A DNA stretch of 64,000 nt from the NCBI GenBank assembly GCA_009741485.1, contig CM019216.1, forward strand, positions 49,643,248 through 49,707,247, written 5' to 3'. Of the stretch, positions 11,589-24,053 are shown piece by piece; positions within the stretch are counted from its first letter, which is position 1, and every line of letters starts with the position of its first letter. The notes under the pieces are model-generated. The model made no database searches. It was not told the origin of the DNA and saw nothing but the letters and a program-made list of their open reading frames with translations. Position numbers and translations under genes: made by a program. The DNA is from Malurus cyaneus samueli. Lineage: Eukaryota > Chordata > Aves > Passeriformes > Maluridae.

Positions 11589-14500
11589 TCACGGTAGTGA
11601 AGAAGGCACAATCTCCCAGTTTTGACAGCAGTCTTGCCACACCACCACATATAGAAAGCAATGCATCAGTTAGATAAAAGTGAGCATTAAAAGATTTAGT
11701 TACAACAGAAACGTAGCGTTTCACTGACAAATTTTTCCTGCTAGGCTCTAATACATATAATTACAGAGAGGTGAAGAAGAATTGGAGATGAAAATATAAA
11801 AAAAAAAAAATTTAAAAGGAAAAACTTGGATACTGTAATTTCCATAAAGCATTCAGCCTACAACCTATTATAGTTCAACACAGTAGGGCTTCTACTGGCT
11901 GGGTTATCTGAAATCAAACTTGCACATAGATGAATTCCAGTGCTTGGTGGAAAGTTGTACAAGAGAGCTTTGTGCAGACAGAAGTTATCTGTCTGAGATA
12001 AACCACAGTAAAACCACAGTAAAACACAGAAACTCCCCGAAAACACTGAGAAACAAACAAACTACAAAAAAAACCCACAAAAACAAACAAAAAAACCCCA
12101 ACCAAACTATAAACCAAAAGAAGCAGTGAAGTTATATTTACTAACTCCATCAGATGTGAATTATATTAACCTTGTCAGACATAAAACTTCAGTGTTTCAT
12201 AAGAATATAAAAAGAAAACATTTTCTTTTTTTTTTTTTTCCTACTTCATACACACCTCTTTCATTGATTAATTCTGACTTTTGTAGCAGCACAGTAGGGT
12301 GATTCCAGATATACTTGAACTTAGTACTTACAATAGAATCGATAAAGTTTAAATAGCACACAGAAACAAGTTTGTTTTGCAGTAAAATAATTCTCTGCAG
12401 ATGCAAAGCCATGCACAGCAAGACCAGTTTTACATAAAACAGTAACAAATCCTATTCCCTGACAAGTCTCTAGCCCTATTCAATGCTTTTAAAGTGTTAA
12501 AGGCATTTTAAAACACTGAATCAATGGTTTTAATTACCAAGAAGCTAAAAATTAATATAAATATGAAAACAATTTCATGTTACAAAAGAAACACTTAATG
12601 GAAGCTAGCTGAAAGGGATAGCTGAAGAAATTTTATCTAACATATAAAAATTTTGTTGACATAATAAAAAGCATTTCCCTTGTGAAAGTGACAGACAATT
12701 TTGCTGAACTAATTTAGAAATCATGAAAACATAATTAATTCCATTTGAATGCTCAAGTAATGCTGTGAGGCAGCCTTTGCAGCTAACATGATCCAAGACA
12801 ACTTCAGCACAGGAAATCAAACACTTGGGTGAAAACAGAGGGATCTCAAGTTTGCAAAGTCAGCTAACACCCTACTACTTCTTATTTCATTAATAACACA
12901 CCTCCTGACATTGAAAACCAAAGGATTTAAGGCTAGTTTCTCACTGGTATCCTGCCAGCTGAGCTGGTCATCTCAGCGTCACCTGCAAGGAACCCTGACA
13001 TCCACATTTCCCCTCATCCCTAAGATTATATTTAAGCTTCACTTGACATAGGGAAACCTATACTCCAAGATTCATCACAGCTTGTGCTCTATGGTGAAGA
13101 ACCACACACAAAAAACATACCTACAAAGGGTCCCAAAGGGTGATCCTTTAAACAATTTATTAGTGGTAAGTGACCCACCTATCTACTCAACTCTTGGCGG
13201 AAAAAAAAAAAAAACAAACAAAAACAAAGCCACACCACAACCCAAAAATCATCTCTTTACATGAAAGCAAGAACCGCAGGTGAGGTTTTGATGAGCTAAA
13301 CAATTCAAACATGAGGAGAGTTAATAACAATATTTTACCTCCACAAACAAGATACATGCTCCAGCAAAACATGTAATTAATATGAAGCATAGCAAGCTTT
13401 TGAAAGGACCTGTATGAAAGTTATCCGATAGCAGGAAAAGCTAGAAATTAAACTCAGGGACCCCAGAAACAACTGTGTTAGTAAGGAACACCAGAAAAAA
13501 AAAATCACACCTCTGCACTCATCTTTGCTTACTTCCCTTAAGCTGCTTATGCCAAATGTTTCTAGACTCCTGCCTAGAAAATGTCTGGATGAAGCATCAC
13601 ACACGGATGAGTTACAGCTGCTCTGGCTTTGGAGCAGCAGTAGTTTATCATGTGGGAATACTTACAGTTTTATAAAAACCCACCCTGCTCTTGACTGACT
13701 GAAGAACTTGAAGAAAAAACATCCTTACATAGCCCATAAACACCAGATCTTCAATAAACCAAAACATTTGTCTAAGGGTGAAAGCTCTTAAATTACTGAG
13801 ATTTAAATAACATTAACACCACATATTGGTATGACTTTTAACCATGGGCAACAAAACATTGATAGCACTACAAATCATGACATTTAAAGGCTGAAATTGG
13901 GAGAGTAGCAGTAAGACACAAGTTAAGAATCAATAAGGAATAATTAATGCTTTGCTTATTTTTGTGATGGACCAAAACCTTAAGGAATCTCTTCCCAGTA
14001 GCACAGTAGCAGTCCTTTTGGACACGAGCAGCTACTTGAAAATGCAGCAAAAGCCTGGCATGAAGCCACTTCTCCAAATCGAGAGGAGAGGTTAGTCCTT
14101 CTTGACTTTCAATGACCTTTGGGAATTCCCTATCATGTGGAAAAATTCTAAGCAGGACTAGATAACCTACAGAGGTGCCTTACAACCTTGACCATTCTGA
14201 TTTTCTGAAACTGTCGTCCCACAAAATAGGTTGATTTCACTTATATTAAAGAGAAAGGCTTAAGTTCACTTTTGACTATCTACTCGCCACAAGTTGGATT
14301 GCAATATAACAATTTTCTCTTTAGAAAGTGTTATTTGAAAATTTCCATGCATGCATTTTACAACTATTAATATTTACTAGATATATTCTGCCAGAATGCT
14401 GGCCACCAACTAACACCTGCCTGTTTTAGGATGATTCCTGCCTATGAATCATTTGTGAGATGATGGAAGCACTAGTTGTATAAGTCACCTGGAAAGGTTG

Positions 14501-17289
14501 GCTATCCCTTTCCACTAATAAACTTGTAAAAATTAAGTATCTTCCATCAACAAAGTCTTGAGATATAAAAGGTTCTCCAGCAATCATTTTTAGCCATGAA
14601 AAATGTTATACATAACCATAGAGAAGTGGAGGAACAACATAATGTACCTCAAACAACCTTGCCCCACCCTCTACACTTGTAGGGTGGGCTCACAGGTACT
14701 TCATTGCCAAATGCTGACATCTGAATAAGCAAGTTTTTATAACCCAAAACCTATTGAGTAATTCCTATGTTTCCATGTGAGAACCCAAGCTTAAATGATC
14801 ATGCTGCCCTGGATTCTGGAGCTGACTCACGGTAACTCCTAAGTTAACTTGTATGTTCTTTTTCATCCTTTCTTCCTTTTTTTTTTTTTTTTAATCTCAA
14901 AGCTTTCTTTGTTTTGGTTTAATGAACCAGAATTTTAAGAGGGCAGTCATTACTGTCTTTTTGGTGATGGCAGTTTATCAGCAGCAAGTACAGACCCAGG
15001 AAATCCATATATTATCAAAGATAATCATAGGGCCTTAATTTACAGGTAAAACAATTGCATGCAAAAGGAAACGCAAGCAAGTTCTCCAGAAGCACATTAC
15101 AGCAAAGAAATCAAGTATAAAATGGCTTTTGTCACAGAAAAGCGATGGAATGCAAGCTAAACTTTGTTAACCATTAACTCATTGCTCTGCAGTAGCTTTG
15201 AACAAATCAGTTTGACGGGCTGCACCTTTACTTTAGGGTAAGCAGCAAAATTTCCACATAAGGTTAGGATAGAACAACCCCAAGCCACACCCAGAAACTG
15301 GTTCAAATCCTTTTTTCTATTCCTACTACAACTGAAAGAAATTAATTGCTTATGGTTGATAAAATGAGAGCAAAGCCTACCAAATTCGCATTCATGACTG
15401 AAAAAGCTAAAGAACCAGGGGGTTCTCAAGAGTGTGATGCATTGTAAATGAAACCCTGAGGAAGAAAGAGCTTAAAGTTCTGCTTCTGTCTTCATAAACA
15501 GACACACCTTTAAAAAAAAAAAAGGTATTTTTTTTTATTATATCTTTTTACTCTAAATTTAATTTTGTAAAATTTAAAAAAAAAAAAAAAGAGCAAGGAA
15601 CTAAACAAAAAACAAAACCAAAACCACACTAAAAACCCCAAACAAATAAAAATCACGAACTGACAAAGCGCATTAACTGACATCCTTGTACATGGCATGT
15701 CTACGGTGCACACTCAGGACCAAGTTTTCATGATATTGCCTTCAGTTAGACTACCTAGAGAGCTGCAAAAAGAAAGACCTTGAAAAGGTCTCTAAATACA
15801 CCAGACATGCCAGACATCCAGATATTAAGATGCAATTTCAACAAGTCTTTCTGAAAATTATCTTAGTGTTTCTGAAAACATTAGACCAGTAACACTGAAA
15901 CCATTTAAATTGTCACTACTGCTTGGTTATACGTATTATCACATGCCTTGCTTAATGAAATCAGACAAGTCAGATTAATTCCCTGATTTCCTACTTAAAG
16001 CAGACACTTGCATTTGAGACTGTGACGGTGAAACATTTATTTTCCAAAGAACTTCTACATCAGAAATAGGCAGTAAAGAAAATGAAGCAGCAAAAGTAAT
16101 AACTGTGGAATCTGTCTGTGATATTAAATAGATAAACAACAGTCAGGAACAATACCATACCTAGATTACCCCACCACCGACCATGACCAATATGTTAAAT
16201 TAACTCAGAAAGGATTCTCCAGGTATATTTCTCTGGGATATTTTTAGAGCTTTCAGGCATTATATTATTAACAGTAAAATAATAAAATACAGAATCTTTG
16301 CAGTTTCTTCCATTTATTTGGAGTAGAAAGGTAAACCTATTGAGCTTATATTCTCAAATTTCAGGGAGAAGTATGAAAGAGCTGCATGCTATTAAGGAGC
16401 TCAACAAATGAAACTAGATCAGAGCAGAGAAGACAAGTTACTGACAAGTCAAGTCAGGCACATCACATAAAGATAAAAATTAACCAGACAGAGACTTGGG
16501 GCAAAGAACTTCCTCTGTCCCCTTTAAAAGCTTTAACTTCAGTATATCCACTGAAGTCTTATTAGCTGTTTTCCTTTCCACCTTCCCTCTGTTATCAATC
16601 TGCAAAGACATCTGATACTTCAGTCAGCCTTTAAACAAACAAGCTAAAACAAAAAGTCAAACAAAGGAATGAAGAATCCTAAATTGAAGAGCAAATGTCT
16701 CTCTGTTCACAAAATAAATCCATTTTTATTTTTTAACTGCTGAAGATTAATATGGACCAGACCTTCTTTGTTTCTTCTATAGGTGTACCACGTAAGCCAT
16801 TTCAGCAATTTTGCCAACCAAAATGAGTAATGTTTTTGGTCTCTAGTACTGCACATGAATGTATCATTTATCCCTGCAGGAAAGGGAAGACAAAAATACT
16901 TGCCGAATGAATATTGTCTCCTGAAAGACAGAAATAACTAAGAGCCATTCATAACCACATCCTTTGAACTTATTCAGGATAATTGCCAACTTGTCTTTTT
17001 AAATTATTCCAAAAAATAGCTGTGAAACATCAAGCAATTACTATTCTTGAAACAGCTTAGGTTTTATACCAAGCGGCACAAACTTACCACAGCTTCTTTT
17101 AATTTGAAACATATATTTTTAACATGCCTATAACTTAATTTTCTAACAGATGGATTATTGAATGGCAGGAAAAGATTGCATAGATAAGTGATAACTTTTC
17201 ACCACATAAAATTACATTTTTTTATCTACATTAAGCCGATAAGAGAGAAGGCCATCCCTATTAATAACGTTCTAAAGATAAACTTCAAG

Positions 17290-17720
17290 CCCAAAACAAA
17301 CACGTTGTTACAATGTCTTCTCTCGAGGTTCATTGTTCATTATTGTAAGCCATCTTAAGTTAGTAAAGACTGTGCCACTGACTATTAAAGCAAACTCAAA
17401 ACCTGTATTGAAACTTCTCATTTTTCCAGTGAGGGGGGCAGGGGAACTGTCCCACCAGTGCATCCAGTTGATATCTGTATCACACCACGCTGCATTATGT
17501 TCAACAGTGCTTTTCACTCACATGACATTTTATAGAAGATGACAAAGGCAATTCTTAAGTGGAAGTAAATTAGGGTTTGCGATCGGAATGATGATTTCTC
17601 TCTTCACCAGATTCAGGCTTCTGTAGTCACAAGCGATTATCATCATGTTCAGTTCACAAAGGTTTGCAAAACACCACAGGCCACAAGAAATTCCCAACAT
17701 TAAAACAGCTTTAACAACCA
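17290..17720. promoter_or_regulatory. Candidate intronic regulatory element
   Basis: A repeat-free block with many protein-binding-like motifs. Paired SOX-type words occur in TTCATTGTTCATTATTGT (about 17328-17345). A nuclear-receptor-like CAAAGGTTTGCAAAAC is at about 17656-17671, and a RUNX-type AACCACA at about 17715. Isolated CpGs survive (TCTCGAGG, GCGATCGG, AAGCGATTATC). Two overlapping frames of 69 codons on opposite strands lie here and are not protein-like. The regulatory role is inferred from composition alone. Confidence 0.25.
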
Positions 17721-20416
17721 CAGACAAATACCAGGCAAAAGCCAACAGTACATTGCTCCACCACAATAAATAGTGATGGCAGTGCCAGTATCTGTCACAA
17801 AATCTCTATTGTTTCCTAATGGAAAATCCATGTAGATTTAAATTAGCAAAGTTCACCACAGAATATACATTGACTTTATGCTCACACTTTAATTACATGT
17901 ACAATAATATTTATTTTCACAATTCTAAAAACTAGCTACAAAAATTACTCCACATCTCTGTGTTAAAAACTACAGGCTTTGATCTGTTTACACAATTCCT
18001 TCTGGATATTAGTTCTCAAATCTTTCAAATAAAATCACAAGCCTAAACATGGCACAAAATTGAAATATATATATGTATGTATGCAACATCAGGATAGATA
18101 TAGATATATGCATATAGTATCTAGAGGAGGTACTAGAGGAGAACAAGTTATCCAATTATAACACATTAAAATATTTCTGCATTTAACAATTGATATATAG
18201 ATGTATGCATGAACGTGCTTACATGTGCCAATACATACTTGGAATTTGGACAATGCACTGATTACACACAAAGAACAGGGCACTGTGTCTCGGCAAATAT
18301 TAACTGTGTTTATCCAAAGACCTGATAAACTGTCAGACTCCTGGTGCCATTTTCAGTTTGCAACATTTTCAGATATTCTTATAAATCCAGCTGATCCACA
18401 TGGAGTTACCTTGCTTAAAACAGACCCAGCTCTTTCCCATATAACTTCTAGGTTCTCCTTTCCACATCTCCCGGCAGCTTTGAATTAAAGATTCTGATTG
18501 CAATGTGAAATACCTGCACCTGACATAAAACACTGAGTAAGCTCTTCTCAATTCTGTAAAATAAACACTCCCTTAACTCAAAGGTAACTTGTACAACACT
18601 CTACCAAAACAAACATGGAGATCCTAAAACAACTTTCAATGTTTTTGTTCAATGTCAGATTTTTCCAACACCCTTCTTAGGAAATAAAAATAGTTTCAGG
18701 AAAAAATTAACATACAACATTCTCCTTATGCAAACTTCATTTCTCCTCATTTTTCCTTTCCCCAACACAACATTCCCTTCTATCAGGCATTTCTTGACAG
18801 CTTTGTGTGTTCCGGAATCTCTCCTCATTTGCTACCTTGCCTATTTTGTCCCCCTTGCTCTTTCCCAAGGGAATACATTCAATTTGCACATGTGAAAACA
18901 AGACTTGCTGCAACTGCAGCTCCATCTTCTTTAATCCTCTGTCTCTCTTTTCAATGTTGGCATCTCCAAAACAATAATCTCACTACTCCATTCCATGGGT
19001 TCATCTTTCAAAGCCAAAGTACCATCACCAAAACGTATACCTCAATAAAGCTAAGATTCATTTCCATCCTCATCTGACAAGCTGTCTTCCTGTTCTCTTC
19101 AAAAATTGAGTGCACTTGATTTCCATAGCACAATTTTCTTTTAGATCTTCTATTTAGATAGAATTTCTACCTGAGTTTTCTCTTGTTCCTGTAAGCATTC
19201 TATGCTTCCTCACTGCTGACACTCTCAAACACTAAAATAGTTATAAATCAAAATTTACTTCTATTACTTTTGAAATACAAAGTTAAAAAGGTGGGGAAGC
19301 TTCCAGTGAGGTAAACAAACTTTTTCCATCTAAGAGCTGAGTGAAAGTCCAGTGCAGAAATAAAATAAATGAAACAGTGAGACTGGAAACACAAGCTTTA
19401 AGGCATCACAAGGCAACAAACAGACCAAAGTAACATTCAGCTGGCACTAATTCCAAACTCCAGATGATTGCTTTGTCACATCTGGTGTGAGGAGCACATC
19501 AGCTGGTGCCCACTGTTGCAATGAAAATGGGTATCACCAAATAGAGAGGAAAACCCACACACATATTGTCCCTAGATCACACTACAGATAGTCCTAGATT
19601 TTACCTCGCTTCCAAAACATCTAGTAATAAAAGAGCCAGTACCTAAAGTATTTTGGAAAGAAACTAGTCACAGATTTCATGAGTTATTTGTATTGTTCAC
19701 ATTCTTCAGGTTTTCTTCCAATAATCTGTCTCTAATCAGTTTGAAAATTGGATTGCTGCACTTTCTTTTGCTGCTGCTTCTCTAACACTTTCTCAGCTGA
19801 TAATACTTTTCTGAGTTATTCTGCCCGTTTCCATTTCATCCACAGATATAAATTGTGCACTCACACACAGACACACACTTCACACTGTATATAAGAAAGG
19901 CAAATTCTACTCTTGCTTGATATGAACAGACCATATGTCTGTGAAGGCAAAACTTAACATGACAGAGAAATATGTAAAAACAATTTGATAAACGGGATCT
20001 TGCTTTGCTTCCAAGTATTTCAGACCCTCTCTCCTTGCAGTTTCAAGCCAGATATGCCAACTACGTCAGCCAAACCTCAGTCTGAGGTTTCTAGGCTTTC
20101 CAGTTACAACACCCAGCTCTCCAGATTCCAGAGTTCTAAACAGATTTAATCTCCCCACAGCATTTATCCAGCCCCAACAATTATATTTTCTCAGTGGAGT
20201 GTGTCGGCCGCGTCCAGGCAATGACTGTCCTGTCACTAACCAGAGCCTGAGATGTGCCAATTGCAGATAAAGTTGATAAAGTCTCCATTATTGGAAACTA
20301 GATACCAGAACACACACACTCACATGCAAAACATGGTGTGTCCTGCACTGCACTTGCTCCTCAGCTATCCTGACCTGAAATGACAATGATTAAATTTTGT
20401 ATTTAATCGCTCAGTC

Positions 20417-20450
20417 AGTTGTACTTTGGCTAAGTTGTACTTTGGCTAAG
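20417..20450. repeat. Perfect 16-bp tandem duplication
   Basis: The unit GTTGTACTTTGGCTAA occurs twice head to tail (20418-20433 and 20434-20449) with no mismatch. This suggests a recent slippage or duplication event. There are no further copies next to it. Confidence 0.95.
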
Positions 20451-20929
20451 GACACAAAACAAATAAAATGAAGAGTAACCAAATACTAATAAAATATTAA
20501 ATAAGAAGCACTTGCAAGATTGAAGAAAAATGGTGTGATTAGATCTTACACAGTGGTGTAATGCCCCGGAGAGGTTCACTCAGTCACGTGTCAGCTAAGG
20601 CAGCAAGACTATTACTTCTGAAAAGCAAGCTGAAACTGCAAACCTGTACAGTAGCTTTAACTCAATGTCCATGTTTACTTTAGACATCAACTCCTGACAT
20701 TTGAGCACAGAAGCTCTACCCAGATTTAATTATTTTAAAACAAACACCACACAAAACCTATACTTTTTAATTTAATTCATAACATTTGCTAAAATTACTT
20801 TTGCACACCTTGCTTAGAGAACCATAAATATGATTCAGTAATTTTCATGCCCAGCTCCTTTACAGGCAGTAAAAAGAAAATATTTCATTAACTAACACAC
20901 CAAAATACCACAAAATATTCAAAGATCAC

Positions 20930-21210
20930 CCTTAATTTATCAGCATTTGCTGATTCCTACAATGATTGATATTCCAGTGGATGGCTTCTCCTCTATAATC
21001 TGAATGGGAAATAAATAGTGCACCTTGGCAAAGCAGACTTTCATTTCGATCAAAGTAAACAGTGATAGGACAGGGCTATTCAAAGCATTTTTATTCCACT
21101 CCCTCACAGTGATTACTGTTTAATAATGGCAAATACGACAAATTGAGTAATAGCCATTTTGTCCTTTGGCATATCTGGCTATCCTTGGCTTAAGCTTAGT
21201 CAATCCTGGG
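20930..21210. promoter_or_regulatory. Candidate intronic regulatory element
   Basis: A non-repetitive block with a forkhead-type motif in CAAAGTAAACAGTGATAGG (about 21051-21069) and homeodomain-like words (AATGATTGATATTCC, TTTAATAATGGCAAATACG). It has the mixed composition typical of conserved intronic sequence. Conservation cannot be seen from one genome, so this is a weak inference. Confidence 0.2.
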
Positions 21211-23326
21211 CACAAAACCAAAGTCAAACATCACAGTCCTGACAAAAGTAAGTGATGAATAAGGACAATACAAACTAAAGAAAAAAACCTGTGTGATCCA
21301 TCTCTGTGCTGTAAACAAGTCCCTGGATGTGAAAAAATTCAAGGTATTTGTAGAACAATAAATTCAGTGGATGTCAGAGTATCTAGGGAGCTCAGGTGCT
21401 ATTCATCTTATGTTTGAGAGATATGGAGAACAATCCCTTACTAACAGTCATGCTTTGTTTTCCTCCTTCCTCTTCATTTTATACTATTTTACTGTAAGGT
21501 GTTGAATGCCTCAATTTTTAAATCCAAGATGGACTTCTGAAGACAGAATGCTTTCATTGTCAGCCAGGCAATTTATTATGTGCCTGTCGGGGCATTAACA
21601 CACACGTGCATTTGCACACAGGGTTTTTTTTCCCCCTTACTGCCACTCTCTCTAGCAACATAAAAGTTTCTGGATACTGTAAGAGAGCTTCAATAAAAAC
21701 TTCTATTCATTGTAGAAAATTCACCCACACACTATACGAAGGTCCAGAAGAGAAAAGGAAGTATACTATTATCATAACAATTAACTTTGAGTATAAGGAA
21801 ACATGAACAGATGGTACATAATACCCAAGCTGATTTATTTATAGTGGAACATTTAGACATGTCTGATTTCAACCTACAAAAAACTTTATTATCTTGTATC
21901 CAAAGTAAACTTTTGATGAGTGCCAGAAGACTGAGGTAAACAGTTAATAACGAAGTAAGTCATTAGGAAGTTCCAGGGCTTTAAAGCACAATTCTACAAA
22001 GTGCAAAAACAAGAGATTCAGCAGCAGCTCTCAGTATGCCTCAAATACCACCACTCTTATGAGTTAAACAAATCCCAAAATAGATAAGCTGGACATATGT
22101 TAGAAGGCTATTGCAGATAATTTTGAAAGAAACTAACCAAGCATATCGTTACCACAAACTTGGGATAGAATAGTCCTTAACTGAAATGGAAATACATATG
22201 AATTACCAAACAGTTTAACTTCCAAGGGGGAAAAAAACGGAAGTACCATTAAAGGGTATGCTTTTGACACAATGTGCGCATTCCCACAGTTTTCTTCAGC
22301 AGACCCTTCCATCTCTGTGTGACTAAGCTACTACAGAACCTTATGCTTTTACCAGTTTACATAATTCTAACATAAACCATTACATCAACAACCACACAAA
22401 ACCCAGCTCATTTATTCTATAGATACTCTTTGAGGTATTTCATCCATACTCTTACACATCCATACACCAACAAACATAAATACTTACTATGTTGTTCAAT
22501 TTTTATTTAGTTTCAAACTTTGCTACTCAGTGAACAGTGGAGGAGCTAATCAAAGGATAAACAGGAAAAAACAAATCAAAGTTTCAGTTTGGTTGGTTTT
22601 ACATTTTCCCATTTTCCAGCAATGTTTTTACTGGAAAAAGGGGATCAGATTGAATAAAAACTGTCACTGCGGCAACAGTTCCTGAAATTGATGCAATATG
22701 AAATTAGGCTCACAGCAGTTAGCTGAAATTAAGTTTCTTAGTGCACGTAGCCTCAGGAAAGTGAAAATAAGAAATGGAATATTATACCTATAGAAATTTT
22801 CATGTCATCTCTAAAAACTGAGCAATGAAGACTGTATTCCTGTTACTATTATGCCAGACAGCTAGACAAGCACATGCCACACTTCATACATAAACTTTTC
22901 TAGGTAAAAGTAGGGAAAGACACCATTTTAATAGCGCTGTTTATAATAAGGGCTGCCTTTACAGGTGTCTACAAATAATTTTATACCTAAACTAAATTAC
23001 ATGGAAGTAATGACTAAAATTTCTTTTACAATTTAAATAAAAACTAACACATTTTAAAATTAATCTTTTTTTATACTGCATCTGCAGCATCTTTAATTTT
23101 TTGTCTCTTTTGACTTTGCTGCCTTTTTGATCACTGAGACTAAAGTGGGAAAAAAACCCACCAAATCCCACGCTCCCCAACTAGGCCATTAATAAACAGA
23201 TTTGACAATAAAATGAGGTCAAGTCACAATTTTTTTTCACTGACAAACCAAAGGGTAGCATCCCCTCTCATAGATTAGTAGCCAAACCAGTTGTAGGAAG
23301 TCACTTAATGACAAAGGCATTCCATT

Positions 23327-23403
23327 AAAACAAACAAAAAAAACAAAAAAAAAAAAAAAATAAAAAAAAAAAAACAAAACCAAAAAAAACGAAACAAAAA
23401 ACA
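23327..23403. repeat. A-rich low-complexity tract with C interruptions
   Basis: This is about 75 bp of adenines interrupted by single C, T or G bases ((AAAAC)n-like). Similar tracts recur at about 2635, 12030, 13201, 15574 and 24000. In the PTPRK transcript they read as U-rich and G-interrupted. Confidence 0.9.
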
Positions 23404-23805
23404 CCACCTGTATTCAAGATGTTGTCTTCATTTGTAATTTTGCTCAGTTCAAATCAGACCCAAACCATCATTTCCTTTTCTTTTTCCCCTCTAGTCTCCC
23501 TGATCATCACCTCTTCTCACTGTTTCTTGCCCCTTCTGCATCTGCAGAGGATGAAGTATCTTTTGCTATCCTCTGAAAAGCTTCAAGGATAGTAATTTTA
23601 TTCCTTTTATGTTAAAACCTCCACTTCATTTACGCAAAACCACTCCCATGCAAAGGTATTCATATATTTTTCAGACACCTGAAAGCTTCCTAAGTAAACA
23701 ATACCTTCATTTGTGAGGTAGTACAGTAAAAATAAAGCCAGAAGTTGAAAGTGTGCCACAGCTGGCAGCACAAGTATGGAACAGAAATTTAAATTACTTA
23801 AAGCA

Positions 23806-23828
23806 AAAAAAAAAAAAATAAATAAATA
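23806..23828. repeat. A-run followed by (AAAT)n next to the CR1 end
   Basis: A14-type run followed by TAAATAAATAA directly beside the CR1 3' end. It may have arisen from the terminal microsatellite of the element. Confidence 0.8.
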
Positions 23829-23884
23829 ATAGAATTATGGAATAATGTAGGGTTGAAAAGACCTTGAGATCATCAAGTCCAACC
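23829..23884 (-). mobile_element. CR1 retroposon 3'-end fragment
   Basis: About 56 bp match the avian CR1 (chicken repeat 1 LINE) 3' end in reverse orientation. An ATAGAATTATGGAATAATG stretch corresponds to the degenerate ATTCTATG tail. GGTTGAAAAGACCTTGAGAT and CATCAAGTCCAACC then match the well-known terminal block. The element therefore reads on the minus strand, the same sense as PTPRK. It is heavily 5' truncated, as most CR1 copies are, and may extend in degraded form to about 23950. It encodes nothing. It is a strong clue that the genome is avian or at least sauropsid. Confidence 0.85.
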
Positions 23885-23975
23885 TTCTTTATTCACATGC
23901 TTATCTGAAAATACCTGTTAATGTCCCTTTAATTCACTCATGCAGGAGCCTGTGTACAAAAGTTAAAAATCCTAC

Positions 23976-24053
23976 AAAAAAATAAATAAATAAATAAAAC
24001 CACCACAAAAACAAAAACAAAACAAAACCAAAAACAAAGCCAAACAACAAAAC
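23976..24053. repeat. (AAAT)n and A-rich low-complexity tract
   Basis: Several AAAT units (about 23981-23998) run into a C-interrupted A-rich stretch ending near 24053. No gene or transposon body was recognised. Confidence 0.85.

Noticed and set aside
23327..24053. CRISPR-like or satellite array
   Set aside because: The repetition is low-complexity A-rich sequence with scattered C. There is no unit-spacer structure, and the genome is vertebrate.
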